This document shows positions 28,258 to 37,133 of a stretch of DNA of 64,000 bases, one piece after another. The DNA is from Bradyrhizobium sp. GTDB taxonomy: Bacteria > Pseudomonadota > Alphaproteobacteria > Rhizobiales > Xanthobacteraceae. The notes below the pieces were generated by a model. It was given only the letters and a program-made list of their open reading frames with translations, was not told the origin of the DNA and ran no database searches. Location: contig NZ_JALHLP010000004.1 in the NCBI RefSeq assembly GCF_022844465.1, positions 211,609 through 275,608 on the forward strand, given 5' to 3'. The position numbers and the translations under genes were made by a program. The stretch's first letter is position 1. Each line of letters begins with the position of its first letter.

Positions 28258-29922
28258 TTACTTGGTGATGTCGACGTCCTTGGTCTCGGGCAGGAACAGG
28301 AAGCCGACGACCGCGGTGATCGAGGCGAAGATGATCGGATACCAGAGACCGGCGTAGATATCGCCGGTCGAGGCCACGATCGCGAACGAGGTCGCCGGCA
28401 GCAATCCACCGAACCAGCCATTGCCGATGTGATAGGGCAGCGACATCGAGGTGTAGCGGATCTTGGTCGGGAACAATTCGACCAGCATCGCCGCGATCGG
28501 CCCGTACACCATGGTCACGAACAGCACCAGGACGAACAAGAGGCCGATGATCGCCGCAACCTGGGGTCGGAAGATATCGAACGGGTTCGACATCTTCACG
28601 ATCTGGGCGTCGCCGGCCTTCGGGTAGCCCGCGGCCTGCACGGCCGCCAGCACCTGCGGGTTCGACGCCGCCGCCGTGTACGGCACGTCCTTGCCGTTGA
28701 CGACGACCTTGACCCCGGAGCCTGCGGCGCCATAGGCGGTCGAGTACTTGACCGATTGCTGCGACAGGTAGGCGCGGGCGGTGTCGCAGGGCGCGGTGAA
28801 GACGCGGGTGCCGACCGGATTGAACAGGTCGCCGCAGCCTGCCGGATCGGCCACCACTTCGACCTTGATCGTGTTGATGGCCTTTTCCAGCGCCGGGTTG
28901 GCGTTGCCGGTGATCATCTTGAAGATCGGGAAGAAGGTCAGCGCCGCGATCAGGCAGCCTGCCAGGATGATCGGCTTGCGGCCGATCTTGTCCGACAGGG
29001 CGCCGAACACGATGAAGAAGCCGGTGCCGAGCAGTAGCGACCAGGCGATCAAGAGGTTGGCGGTATAACCATCGACCTTCAGGATCGACTGCAGGAAGAA
29101 CAGCGCGTAGAACTGCCCCGTGTACCAGACCACGCCCTGGCCCATCACGCCGCCGAACAATGCCAGCAGCACGATCTTGGCGTTGCTCCACTTGGCGAAG
29201 GATTCGGTCAGCGGCGCTTTCGATCCCTTGCCTTCGTCCTTCATCTTCTGGAACACCGGCGACTCGTTCAATTTCAGCCGGATCACGACCGAGACGCCGA
29301 GAAGAACCACGGACAGCAGGAACGGGATACGCCAGCCCCAGTCCGCGAATGCGGCTTCGCCGAGCATCGTGCGTGTAAACAGGATCACCAGCAAGGACAG
29401 GAACAGTCCGAGCGTCGCCGTGGTCTGGATGAACGAGGTGTAGTAGCCGCGTTTGCCGTGCGGGGAATGCTCGGCCACGTAAGTTGCCGCGCCGCCATAC
29501 TCGCCGCCCAGCGCCAGGCCCTGCAGCAGGCGAAGTATGATCAAGATGATTGGCGCTGCGATGCCGATGGTGGCGGCGTTGGGCAACAGGCCGACGACAA
29601 AGGTCGACACGCCCATGATCAGGATGGTGACCAGGAAGGTGTATTTGCGTCCGACGATATCGCCGATGCGCCCAAACACGATGGCGCCGAACGGGCGCAC
29701 CAGGAAGCCGGCGGCAAACGCCAGCAGCGCAAAGATGTCGCGGGTTGCCGGCGGATAGGCCGAGAAGAACTGCGCGCCGATGATAGCAGCGAGCGACCCG
29801 TAGAGATAGAAGTCATACCATTCGAAGACGGTGCCGAGGGACGAGGCAAAGATGACGAAACGTTCGTCCTTTGTCATTCCCTGGGGCTTCGCGGAGGCGG
29901 CGTTCGCAACGATTGTCGACAT
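28258..29922 (-). CDS. MFS transporter, metabolite:H+ symporter (MHS) subfamily
   Basis: The 554-residue protein has twelve predicted helices. The family motifs are FEWYDFYLYG in helix 1, FGRIGDIVGRKYTF between helices 2 and 3, RLLQGLALGGEYGGAA and FGALSDKIGRKP in the second half. This is the ProP/KgtP/ShiA group, which imports osmolytes, dicarboxylates or aromatic acids with protons. It is longer than the usual 430-450 residues because of an extra loop of about 110 residues (roughly 355-465) with two cysteines between helices of the C-terminal half. ATG 29922 follows AGGGAG. The substrate cannot be read from sequence. Confidence 0.9.
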   Translation of the reverse strand: MSTIVANAASAKPQGMTKDERFVIFASSLGTVFEWYDFYLYGSLAAIIGAQFFSAYPPATRDIFALLAFAAGFLVRPFGAIVFGRIGDIVGRKYTFLVTILIMGVSTFVVGLLPNAATIGIAAPIILIILRLLQGLALGGEYGGAATYVAEHSPHGKRGYYTSFIQTTATLGLFLSLLVILFTRTMLGEAAFADWGWRIPFLLSVVLLGVSVVIRLKLNESPVFQKMKDEGKGSKAPLTESFAKWSNAKIVLLALFGGVMGQGVVWYTGQFYALFFLQSILKVDGYTANLLIAWSLLLGTGFFIVFGALSDKIGRKPIILAGCLIAALTFFPIFKMITGNANPALEKAINTIKVEVVADPAGCGDLFNPVGTRVFTAPCDTARAYLSQQSVKYSTAYGAAGSGVKVVVNGKDVPYTAAASNPQVLAAVQAAGYPKAGDAQIVKMSNPFDIFRPQVAAIIGLLFVLVLFVTMVYGPIAAMLVELFPTKIRYTSMSLPYHIGNGWFGGLLPATSFAIVASTGDIYAGLWYPIIFASITAVVGFLFLPETKDVDITK

Positions 29923-30284
29923 TTCGGATCGCTCCCTTTCTTCTTCCAACTCACAAACATGTGTGCTGCGTCAGATAGACGCTTATTGTTGCGAGCGTCC
30001 TACAGGTTCGCGACGCCGGGCCCAATAGTACTTTCGGCTGGCGTTGAGCTTCCGCGTACAGGACAGAACGTGATCCATGCCACCGTCCCGTGGCTGATTC
30101 GGCCCGCGCAATTGGTAGGCAGAGCTGATTCCCGGAACGCGGAAGACTTTGCATTCACGGCTGTTCTCGACGCTTCGGCCCGACCGGAGTTCAACCGATT
30201 CGACGAACAGCAGCCGTGCGCCGCCCAGGCTCGGAGTTCCGTCGGCCGGCGCCGTCTCGAACTAAAGTCCAATGCGGTCGCTAA
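29923..30284. other. Intergenic region upstream of the MHS transporter
   Basis: These 362 bases hold the transporter promoter. No gene is convincing on either strand. At its left end as read on the plus strand nothing stands out; at its right end a 15-base direct repeat AACTAAAGTCCAATG occurs at 30260 and 30283, the second copy covering the last codons of the next gene. Confidence 0.55.
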
Positions 30285-30297
30285 CTAAAGTCCAATG
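30260..30297. repeat. Short direct repeat at the end of a membrane-protein gene
   Basis: AACTAAAGTCCAATG is present twice, at 30260-30274 and 30283-30297, eight bases apart. The second copy includes the stop codon and the last three codons of the gene at 30285. It looks like a local slippage or repair duplication. Confidence 0.8.
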
Positions 30298-30653
30298 AAG
30301 GAGAACAAAAGCGCGATTGCCCACATCACGATGGAGATCATCGCGGTCCAGCGCGCGAACATCAGGTAGGTCTCGCGCATCAGCATCGAAATCGTTCGTT
30401 GCGCTGAGGCTTGGGGAGGCCGGTTTTCCTTGGCAAGATAGAGCCACATCTCGGTCCGGCGATGATCCTTGGTCCGGGCCTCGTGGGCCTTCAGCACCAG
30501 AACGAGCGTCATCAGCAGGCTGAGAAACCCCCCCGCCTGGAAGGATTCGCGCGGCAGGAAGGACAGGCCGATCATGACGCAGAAAATGGCGAGCGAGGCG
30601 AATCCGCATGCACGAAGCACGGTTTCATACGCAACACGCCGCATCTCTTCCAT
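30285..30653 (-). CDS. Hypothetical three-helix membrane protein
   Basis: The 122-residue protein has membrane segments at about residues 14-34, 42-58 and 98-119, with the soluble loop KAHEARTKDHRRTEMW between the second and third. I recognise no named domain. ATG 30653 is chosen as start; an ATG at 30683 would add ten residues but has no ribosome site. It lies in the same direction as two other small membrane protein genes and the symporter genes upstream of them. Confidence 0.7.
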   Translation of the reverse strand: MEEMRRVAYETVLRACGFASLAIFCVMIGLSFLPRESFQAGGFLSLLMTLVLVLKAHEARTKDHRRTEMWLYLAKENRPPQASAQRTISMLMRETYLMFARWTAMISIVMWAIALLFSFIGL

Positions 30654-30748
30654 GATTCGTGATCCGTCGATGGAAGGAAACATGCCGAATTCGGAACGGC
30701 TGCAGCGTAGCGGCGGGGCGGCCTGGCCTCAACACCGCGTATCGAAGG

Positions 30749-31072
30749 TTACAGTCCGATCGTGAGAAAGTTACCGGCGGCGGGAAGCGCCAGAATTGCG
30801 GTTCCGGCGAGCCATATCCAGAGCGATAGGTCACTTGATTCCGAGGCGCCGGTGATCCGCTCGTAGATTGCCGCGGGGATTCCGCCGAGAATGATGGTGG
30901 CGGTCGAAACCATCAGCGACGCGAACATCAGCGTCAAAGACAGACTCCCAAACAGCAGCGGACCGGCCAGCATCTGGACGTACAACAGCGCGAAAATCAG
31001 TGCGAGCTGGTTGAATATGCCGTTGATCATCCCGAAGAATGCAATGCCGATGAAATAGAAATTGCGGTTCAC
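30749..31072 (-). CDS. Hypothetical three-helix membrane protein
   Basis: The 107-residue protein has three membrane segments (about residues 5-25, 30-60 as a long hydrophobic stretch, and 84-104). It starts with GTG at 31072, preceded by GGAG, and overlaps the stop of the upstream YggT-like gene by four bases (GTGA), so the two are coupled. No family is recognised. Confidence 0.72.
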   Translation of the reverse strand: MNRNFYFIGIAFFGMINGIFNQLALIFALLYVQMLAGPLLFGSLSLTLMFASLMVSTATIILGGIPAAIYERITGASESSDLSLWIWLAGTAILALPAAGNFLTIGL

Positions 31073-31389
31073 GATGCCGCTCCGCCGAGCCGGGGCGCCA
31101 GATTCAGCAACAATAATGCGTAGTGGAGCGCGACGCGGAGCCAGAACAGCCAGACGAAGCCGAACAACCAAAGCACCACCGGAGGAGTTACCTTCGGCGT
31201 CACGGTTGCGACCGCCGCGACGACGGGGTCGGTGATCCGGCAGAAAAATCGCCAGATGTAGTTCGGCGAGTCCGCATCCACCATCAGCCCGAGCAGGACG
31301 CGGCCGAGCAACGTGTACATCAAGGCTGCGAGAATGAAGTTGGGCAGATGGAAGTACCAATATTCGCCGAGCGAGCTTGCGATATTCAA
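31069..31389 (-). CDS. YggT-like membrane protein
   Basis: The 106-residue protein has two or three membrane helices and the segment IWRFFCRITDPVVAAVATVTPKVTP, which resembles the YggT signature of a short amphipathic stretch with TDPV or TEPV and proline-rich ends. YggT proteins are linked to cell shape or osmotic protection, but function is uncertain. The next gene overlaps it by four bases. The assignment is by eye and moderate. Confidence 0.65.
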   Translation of the reverse strand: MNIASSLGEYWYFHLPNFILAALMYTLLGRVLLGLMVDADSPNYIWRFFCRITDPVVAAVATVTPKVTPPVVLWLFGFVWLFWLRVALHYALLLLNLAPRLGGAAS

Positions 31390-31507
31390 AGACGTTTCTC
31401 CTCGCGGCCTTGCAACATCGATGAGACCGGCGCCCGGTCTTTGCAGTCAACCGATCTCGGCCAACCATGGCAAGGGCGGGATGTCCGGGCAAGGCGGATA
31501 TGCGCTA

Positions 31508-31538
31508 CAAACAAAGACGGGGCCCGAAGGCCCCGTCT
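31508..31538 (-). terminator. Terminator downstream of the symporter gene
   Basis: A perfect 10-bp stem (31515-31524 with 31529-31538) with loop CGAA lies 22 bases after the symporter stop. On the minus strand the loop reads TTCG, the stable tetraloop, and is followed by TTTGTTTG. Confidence 0.85.
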
Positions 31539-31560
31539 GATTTCCAGTTTCGGAACGTTC

Positions 31561-33540
31561 CTAGGTCGTCTTCTCCTCAAGCACCGTCCTGCCTCGTGGC
31601 TTCCGGATGTCGTCGACATAGGCTTGCATTTCCTTCGACGGCTCCCTGCCGAGCAGGCTGACGACGTAGATGACCAGGAAACCGAGCGGCGTTCCCAGTA
31701 GTCCGCAGGCGATGTTGGTTAGGTTGAACCAACCGATCTTGTTGGCCAACGGATGCGCGAGTGTCGGGAAGCTTTCCATGGCATTGGGCAACGCCATGGC
31801 CTTCGCGATGTCGACCAGCGGCGCGCCAGTCAGCGGGTTGATCAGCGATGTCATGCCGAAGTACTTCACGCCCATGCCCGGGAAGTACCGGGTCGTGACG
31901 AGATAGAACAGGCAGAGGCCGAAGCCGGCGATGATGCCGCAGATGGCCCCGGTGGCGGTCGTGCGCTTCCACCAGACCCCCATCACCAGCGCCGGGAAGT
32001 TGCCGGCCATCGCAAGCGAGAACGCCCAGCCGACCATGGCCAGGATATCCGCCGGCTTGGTTGCCGCCGTCGCTGCCGCGATCACGGCGACGACCACGAG
32101 CAGAGCACGCGCCACCGTGAGCCGGCGCATGGTCGGCGCGTTGGGGTCGATCATCTTGTAGTAGACGTCGTGCGACAGCGCGTTGGCGATGGCGAGCAGC
32201 AGCCCGTCGGCAGTGGACAGCGCTGCCGCCAGACCGCCGGCCGCCACGAGGCCCGAGATCACATACGGAAGTCCTGCGATCTCCGGTGTGGACAGCACGA
32301 TCACGTCGGTATTGATCACGAAGTCCTGCAGTCTGACGACGCCGGGATGACCTGCGATGGACTTGCACGCAGCGATGATCGCATCGATGCTGCCCGCGTT
32401 CTTTCCGCAGATCTGGATCAGGCCCAGTTCACCCCAGTTGAAGATCCAGGGTTTGAGCGCGCCGACATTTGCCCCGATGATGTTGGTGTAGACTTCCAGC
32501 TTCGAGAACGCGGCGTAGGCCGGCGCGGAGAAGTACAGCAGGAAGATGAACAGCAGCGACCATGCCACGGACTGGCGCGCCTCACGCACCGACGGGGTGG
32601 TGAAATAGCGCATCAAGATGTGCGGCAATGAAGCGGTGCCGACCATCATGCACATGATGATGGCGAAGAAGTTGAGCGGGCTGTAATTGATGAACGGTTG
32701 GATATGCGGCTTCAGCCCTGCGACTGTCGCCAAGCCGGACGACAGCATCTGCTGCTCCCGCGCAGCGATATCTGCGATCGCCTGTCCGTAGGTGAGTTGC
32801 GGAAGCGGAATTCCGTACTGCTTGGTGGACAGGATGATGATGGGCGTCAGATAGGCGATGATCAGCACGACGTATTGCGCGATCTGGGTCCAGGTTACGG
32901 CCCGCATGCCGCCCAGCATTGCGCAAAGCAGAATGCCGACGAGGCCGGCAAAAACCGCGAGCTCGAACTGCATCCCGAGGAATCGCGAGGCGATCAGGCC
33001 GGTGCCGTAGATCTGCGCCGTCACATAGGTGAACGAGCAGGCGACCAGCACGATCACGCCGAGCGATCGCGCGAAGTTTCCGCCATACCGGAACGACAGG
33101 AAGTCAGGCACCGTGTAGGCGCCAAACTTGCGCAGATAGGGTCCGATCAGGATCGATACCAGCACAAAGCCGCCGGTCCATCCGAGCACCCACGCCAGGC
33201 CGTCATAGCCAAGCAGGAACAGGGTGCCGGCCATGCCCACGAAGGACGCCGCCGACATCCAGTCGGCGCCGGTCGCCATGCCGTTGTAGAAGGCCGGGAC
33301 GCGCCGGCCGGCGACGTAATACTCAGAGACCTGCGCGGTCCGCGTCATCACGCCGATGATGGCGTAGACCGCCAGCGTGAAGAACACGAACAGGTAGCCG
33401 AGGATCTTGTTTGGAACGCCTACCTGCTCGAGCACCGCGAGCAGGATGATGAAGGCAATGAACCCGCCGGTGTAGGCGCCATACATCTTGCCCAGATTCT
33501 TGATGAAGTCCGAGCTGCTGGCAGAAGCTTCTGTAGCCAT
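31561..33540 (-). CDS. Sodium:solute symporter of the VC_2705/ActP-like subfamily
   Basis: The 659-residue protein has about thirteen helices and the SSS family features: YYVAGRRVPAFYNGMATGADWMSAASF near the N-terminus, PHILMRYFTTPSVREAR in the middle and GGLAAALSTADGLLLAIANALSHD in the sodium-site helix. It is longer than ActP (about 550 residues) through extra loops, as in the VC_2705 subfamily, members of which travel with a DUF4212 protein exactly as here. Acetate or another short carboxylate is the likely substrate, inferred from the family and from the kinase/regulator genes nearby. GGAGGA precedes ATG 33540. Confidence 0.92.
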   Translation of the reverse strand: MATEASASSSDFIKNLGKMYGAYTGGFIAFIILLAVLEQVGVPNKILGYLFVFFTLAVYAIIGVMTRTAQVSEYYVAGRRVPAFYNGMATGADWMSAASFVGMAGTLFLLGYDGLAWVLGWTGGFVLVSILIGPYLRKFGAYTVPDFLSFRYGGNFARSLGVIVLVACSFTYVTAQIYGTGLIASRFLGMQFELAVFAGLVGILLCAMLGGMRAVTWTQIAQYVVLIIAYLTPIIILSTKQYGIPLPQLTYGQAIADIAAREQQMLSSGLATVAGLKPHIQPFINYSPLNFFAIIMCMMVGTASLPHILMRYFTTPSVREARQSVAWSLLFIFLLYFSAPAYAAFSKLEVYTNIIGANVGALKPWIFNWGELGLIQICGKNAGSIDAIIAACKSIAGHPGVVRLQDFVINTDVIVLSTPEIAGLPYVISGLVAAGGLAAALSTADGLLLAIANALSHDVYYKMIDPNAPTMRRLTVARALLVVVAVIAAATAATKPADILAMVGWAFSLAMAGNFPALVMGVWWKRTTATGAICGIIAGFGLCLFYLVTTRYFPGMGVKYFGMTSLINPLTGAPLVDIAKAMALPNAMESFPTLAHPLANKIGWFNLTNIACGLLGTPLGFLVIYVVSLLGREPSKEMQAYVDDIRKPRGRTVLEEKTT

Positions 33541-33554
33541 GGTCTCTTCCTCCC

Positions 33555-33833
33555 TCAATCTTCCTCGGCGAAGCCGAATTCGCGGTCAATCTTGTCCTGC
33601 TGTCTCGCAAACATGAACAGCATGACCACGAACACGATGAGCGACCCCTGCGCGGCCATGTAGAAGCCGAGGGGAAAGCCGACGATCGGAATCGTGAACT
33701 TGTTGAGGGGAACCACAAACATGTGGATGATGAAACCGAAGAAGAACCAGACGCCGAGATGCGTGAACATCAGACGCGAGGTCTTTGCCCAGTGCGCCTC
33801 TTCCCTCGCCTTCATGCTTGCTGAGTCAGCCAT
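33555..33833 (-). CDS. DUF4212 small subunit of the symporter
   Basis: The 92-residue protein has two membrane helices (about residues 24-44 and 53-78) and the family motif FTHLGVWFFFGFIIHMFVVPLN. DUF4212 proteins are encoded directly before VC_2705-type symporters and are believed to be their small subunit, like YjcH with ActP. ATG 33833 stands nine bases after GGGAGGA, whereas an ATG at 33842 is too close to it. The symporter gene starts 14 bases after its stop. Confidence 0.9.
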   Translation of the reverse strand: MADSASMKAREEAHWAKTSRLMFTHLGVWFFFGFIIHMFVVPLNKFTIPIVGFPLGFYMAAQGSLIVFVVMLFMFARQQDKIDREFGFAEED

Positions 33834-34167
33834 GGATTGCATTCCTCCCTCAAAAACCGGACAGCAGCTGCGCCGGAATGAATGATCGAGGGGAATGCAA
33901 ATCCCTTCAGCGCGGCGCCCCCTCTGGCCGCTGTCCCCACCGGTCTTGAGCCGATTCGGGAGACAACGAAAGCTAACACCAGGGCCGGTCGGTTCTTCAT
34001 TAGACTTTCGGAGGTGCTTGATTGCTGCAGTGCGAACGCAATGCCATGTCGGAGAGGTAAATTTCCGCAACTGCTAACGACGCGGCATTGAGAACATTGA
34101 ACTTCGCGGAGATCGGATAAGGTAGGCCGACAAGGTCACCGGGTCGGCCCGGCCGGATGCAGTCGCG
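33834..34167. other. Divergent promoter region of the acetate-type locus
   Basis: These 334 bases lie between the symporter pair on the minus strand and the plus-strand genes that follow. No gene is convincing. It should contain promoters in both directions; I see no operator that I would name. A sigma-54 GG-N10-GC box was looked for and not found convincingly. Confidence 0.5.
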
Positions 34168-34788
34168 ATGAAGCTGTTCGAAAAGTTGTTTCGTCCTCGT
34201 CCGCCGGTTCGCGACCGGGAGGCGCTTGCGGACTTCATCGATGCGCAATCGGCCTTCATCGTACAGAAGGGCATCTACGAATACTCGCGCGCCCGCGCGG
34301 GTCACTATGCCAAGGTCCTGTTTGCTGAAGAGGGATTTGCCCAGTCCGTTGAGCGCGCCCGCTGGCAAGCCTTTCCGCTTGGCCTTTCGATGGTCGGCGA
34401 AATGGTCGAGGGGGTGTTGGCCGCACAGGCCGGGACCGCGCGCCGGCCAATTCTCGACCAATTGATCCTTGTCGTGCTCTCGGTTTTCGACCGGTACCCG
34501 ATCCCTCCGTCGATCGGAGAAGAAGCCTGGCTTGAAGCGCGTCGTCACCTTGCACAGCGGCTCGATCTTGTCGGAGGGCGGGCGCCCAAGCGTGTGATGG
34601 ACATCCCCGAACCGCTGGCGGAAAGCTATTTTGCGATGATGCCGATCCACGAGAAGCTGCGCGGCCGGGATTTCCAGACGACGCGCAATTACCTTCGCGT
34701 CAGTCTTTGCAACATCCATGACGAACTGGTCGCGCGTATGGACCGGCCCGCGCTGGAACGGGCCCTGGTCGCGGGCGCCGCGGCGTAG
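34168..34788 (+). CDS. Hypothetical soluble protein of the acetate-type locus
   Basis: The 206-residue protein appears helical and cytoplasmic, with no signal peptide or membrane helix. Recognisable stretches are ALADFIDAQSAFIVQKGIYEYSRARAG and, near the end, EPLAESYFAMMPIHEKLRGRDF and NYLRVSLCNIHDELV. I cannot name a domain, but proteins of this kind seem conserved next to the exonuclease-CBS-nucleotidyltransferase gene that follows 40 bases later. Probably cotranscribed with it. Confidence 0.72.
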   Translation: MKLFEKLFRPRPPVRDREALADFIDAQSAFIVQKGIYEYSRARAGHYAKVLFAEEGFAQSVERARWQAFPLGLSMVGEMVEGVLAAQAGTARRPILDQLILVVLSVFDRYPIPPSIGEEAWLEARRHLAQRLDLVGGRAPKRVMDIPEPLAESYFAMMPIHEKLRGRDFQTTRNYLRVSLCNIHDELVARMDRPALERALVAGAAA

Positions 34789-34828
34789 TTCTCGATCAGG
34801 CGCACGGCCACCGGCAGGGGGAGGGGCG

Positions 34829-36961
34829 ATGGACAGGGCAAACAGCGCGGCCCCGCTCTTGTCGATCGACGCCGTCGTTATCGATACCGAAACCACCGGG
34901 CTCGATCCTCGCAAGGCGCGGGTGATCGAGCTTGCCGGCGTGCGATTGCAGGCCGGAAAACTGGCCGGCGGCGACCAGTTTCATGAATTGCTGCGGCCGG
35001 CCGATGAAGCGATCCCGGTCGAGACGACGCGCATCCATGGCATCGACGACGCCATGGTCGCCGGCTCGCCGCTGTTCGCCGACGTCTGGCCGCGCTTCGG
35101 CGCGTATCTCGGCCAGGCCGTGGTGATCGGGCACACGGTCGGCTTCGACCTTGCCATGCTGAAGCGTGAATGCGACCTGGCCGGCCTGCCCTGGGTCCGG
35201 CCCCGCACGCTCGACACCCGGCTCCTGGCGCAGATCGCCGCACCGGAACTGGCCGGCTATACGCTGGAGAAGCTGGCGGCCTGGCTCGGTGTCGACGTCG
35301 CCGAACGGCATTCCGCGCTCGGCGATGCGGCGACCACCGCGCAGGTGTTTCTGGCGCTGGTGCCGAAGCTGCGCGACCACGGCATTCGCACCATCGCCGA
35401 GGCGGAGCGGGCCTGCCTTGCTCTCACCTCCGTACTCGACGATCAGGCGCGAGGCGGCTGGATCGAGGCCGTCGAGGCGCCGGCGCGCGCCGATGCGCAG
35501 CGGACCCTGAGGCGCTTCGACAGCTACGCCTATCGGCATCGTACCCGCGACGTGATGCGGACGCCCCCGGTCTTTGTGGCGGCCGGCACGTCGGTTCAGG
35601 CCGCGCTGGCGCGGCTGTCACACGAGCGAATATCGGCCACCTATGTCGGGCCGTCAGCCGCTTCCGGCAGCGTCAAGGCGGCGGACGCAGCCATTGTGAC
35701 GGAACGCGACTTGCTGCGTGCGATCGCGAGGTCCGGCGCCGCGGCGCTCGATCTGCCGGTCGGACAGATCATGAGCCGGCCGCTTGCGGCAATCTCCGCG
35801 GACGCCTTCGTCTATCGCGCCATCGGCCGCATGAATCGTCTAAGGATCCGCCATCTCGGCGTTGTCGACGAATCCGGCAGCGTGGTTGGCGCATTGTCCG
35901 CGCGCGACCTGCTCCGCCAGCGCGCCGGCGAGGCGATATCGCTCGGCGATGAGATCGACGACGCGGTAGATGCGCACGGCCTGGCTGTTGCATGGGGCAA
36001 GCTGCCGCGGGTCGCGGAAGCGCTGCTGGCCGAGGGGATTTCGGGCCGGGATATTGCCGAAGTGATTTCCCGCGAACTCGGTGCGCTCACCGGGCGGGCC
36101 GCCGCAATCGCCGAGCGAATGATGGCAGAGCGCGGCGAAGGCGGCCCGCCATGCCGCTACGCGATGATCGTTCTTGGATCGGCCGGTCGCGGCGAAAGCC
36201 TGTTGGCGATGGACCAGGACAATGCCGTTGTTTTCGAACGGGGCGAGCCGGAGGGTAGCGAAGACCGCTGGTTTGCGGCTTTGGGAACGCTGGTCGCGGA
36301 TATCCTGCATGAGGCCGGCGTTCCCTATTGCGGCGGCGGCGTCATGGCAAAGAATCCGTCCTGGCGCGGGTCAGTCGCAATCTGGCGGAGTCGCATCGAC
36401 CGCTGGATCGCGCGCTCCAATCCCAAGGACCTGCTGTCCGTCGATATTTTCTTCGATCTGCGCGCGGTCCACGGTGACGGCAGCCTTGCAGTCGGTGTGC
36501 GGGAGGCTGCCTTCGCCGCCGCCGAGGGTCAGGTCCCGTTCGCCAAGCTTCTGGTCGAGGGGATCAGCGTTCCCAAGAGCATCAAATTCCTTGGCGGCAT
36601 CCGCACCGAGGATGGCCGCATCGATCTAAAGAGGGCGGGACTGTTCGGCATCGTTTCCGCAGCGCGCGCCTTGGCGATCCGGTACCACGTGATGGATCGA
36701 TCAACGTCGGCCCGACTCGCCGGGATAAAGGCGTTGCTTCATGTCAGCGAAATGGATCTGGACGCGCTTGGCGAGGCGCAGGGCATATTTCTCGACCTGA
36801 TCCTGTCGCAGCAAGTCGAAGATATTGCCCATGGCACCCCGCCTTCCAATGCCGTCTCGGTGAAGCGGCTGTCAGCCTACGACCGGGATCGGTTGCGGTC
36901 GGCGCTCGAAGCGGTGGCATCCATCGACGCGTTGGTCCGCGACGTCCTGTTCAAGGATTGA
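34829..36961 (+). CDS. Exonuclease (DnaQ-like) - CBS - DUF294 nucleotidyltransferase fusion
   Basis: The 710-residue protein joins three parts. Residues about 10-185 are a DEDDh exonuclease: VIDTETTGLDP (Asp19, Glu21), VIGHTVGFDLAML and RHSALGDAATTA. Residues about 240-365 form two CBS motifs (RDVMRTPPVFVAA and GQIMSRPLAAIS ... RHLGVVDESG). From about 380 follows the DUF294 putative nucleotidyltransferase with VLGSAGRGESLLAMDQDNAVVF (GSxxR...DxD) and its C-terminal substrate-binding part. CBS pairs sense adenosyl nucleotides, so a nucleotide signal is likely. DUF294/CBS proteins next to DUF4212 symporters are known; the N-terminal exonuclease makes it less ordinary. ATG 34829 follows GAGGGG. 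Confidence 0.9.
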   Translation: MDRANSAAPLLSIDAVVIDTETTGLDPRKARVIELAGVRLQAGKLAGGDQFHELLRPADEAIPVETTRIHGIDDAMVAGSPLFADVWPRFGAYLGQAVVIGHTVGFDLAMLKRECDLAGLPWVRPRTLDTRLLAQIAAPELAGYTLEKLAAWLGVDVAERHSALGDAATTAQVFLALVPKLRDHGIRTIAEAERACLALTSVLDDQARGGWIEAVEAPARADAQRTLRRFDSYAYRHRTRDVMRTPPVFVAAGTSVQAALARLSHERISATYVGPSAASGSVKAADAAIVTERDLLRAIARSGAAALDLPVGQIMSRPLAAISADAFVYRAIGRMNRLRIRHLGVVDESGSVVGALSARDLLRQRAGEAISLGDEIDDAVDAHGLAVAWGKLPRVAEALLAEGISGRDIAEVISRELGALTGRAAAIAERMMAERGEGGPPCRYAMIVLGSAGRGESLLAMDQDNAVVFERGEPEGSEDRWFAALGTLVADILHEAGVPYCGGGVMAKNPSWRGSVAIWRSRIDRWIARSNPKDLLSVDIFFDLRAVHGDGSLAVGVREAAFAAAEGQVPFAKLLVEGISVPKSIKFLGGIRTEDGRIDLKRAGLFGIVSAARALAIRYHVMDRSTSARLAGIKALLHVSEMDLDALGEAQGIFLDLILSQQVEDIAHGTPPSNAVSVKRLSAYDRDRLRSALEAVASIDALVRDVLFKD

Positions 36962-37133
36962 GGCGCGCTTGCGTTGCCTGGCGCATCATTGTGCGACGCA
37001 CAAGGAGTGGGTTAACCGCTTCTGTGCGGGGCAATATTTGCGCCTTGCATGCAGCCCTCCGGCGGGGGACAATTAGACTCCCCGGGCGGGCCGCGTCCCG
37101 CTATGCGCTGCTGCAACGTCGCAAAAAGAGCAA

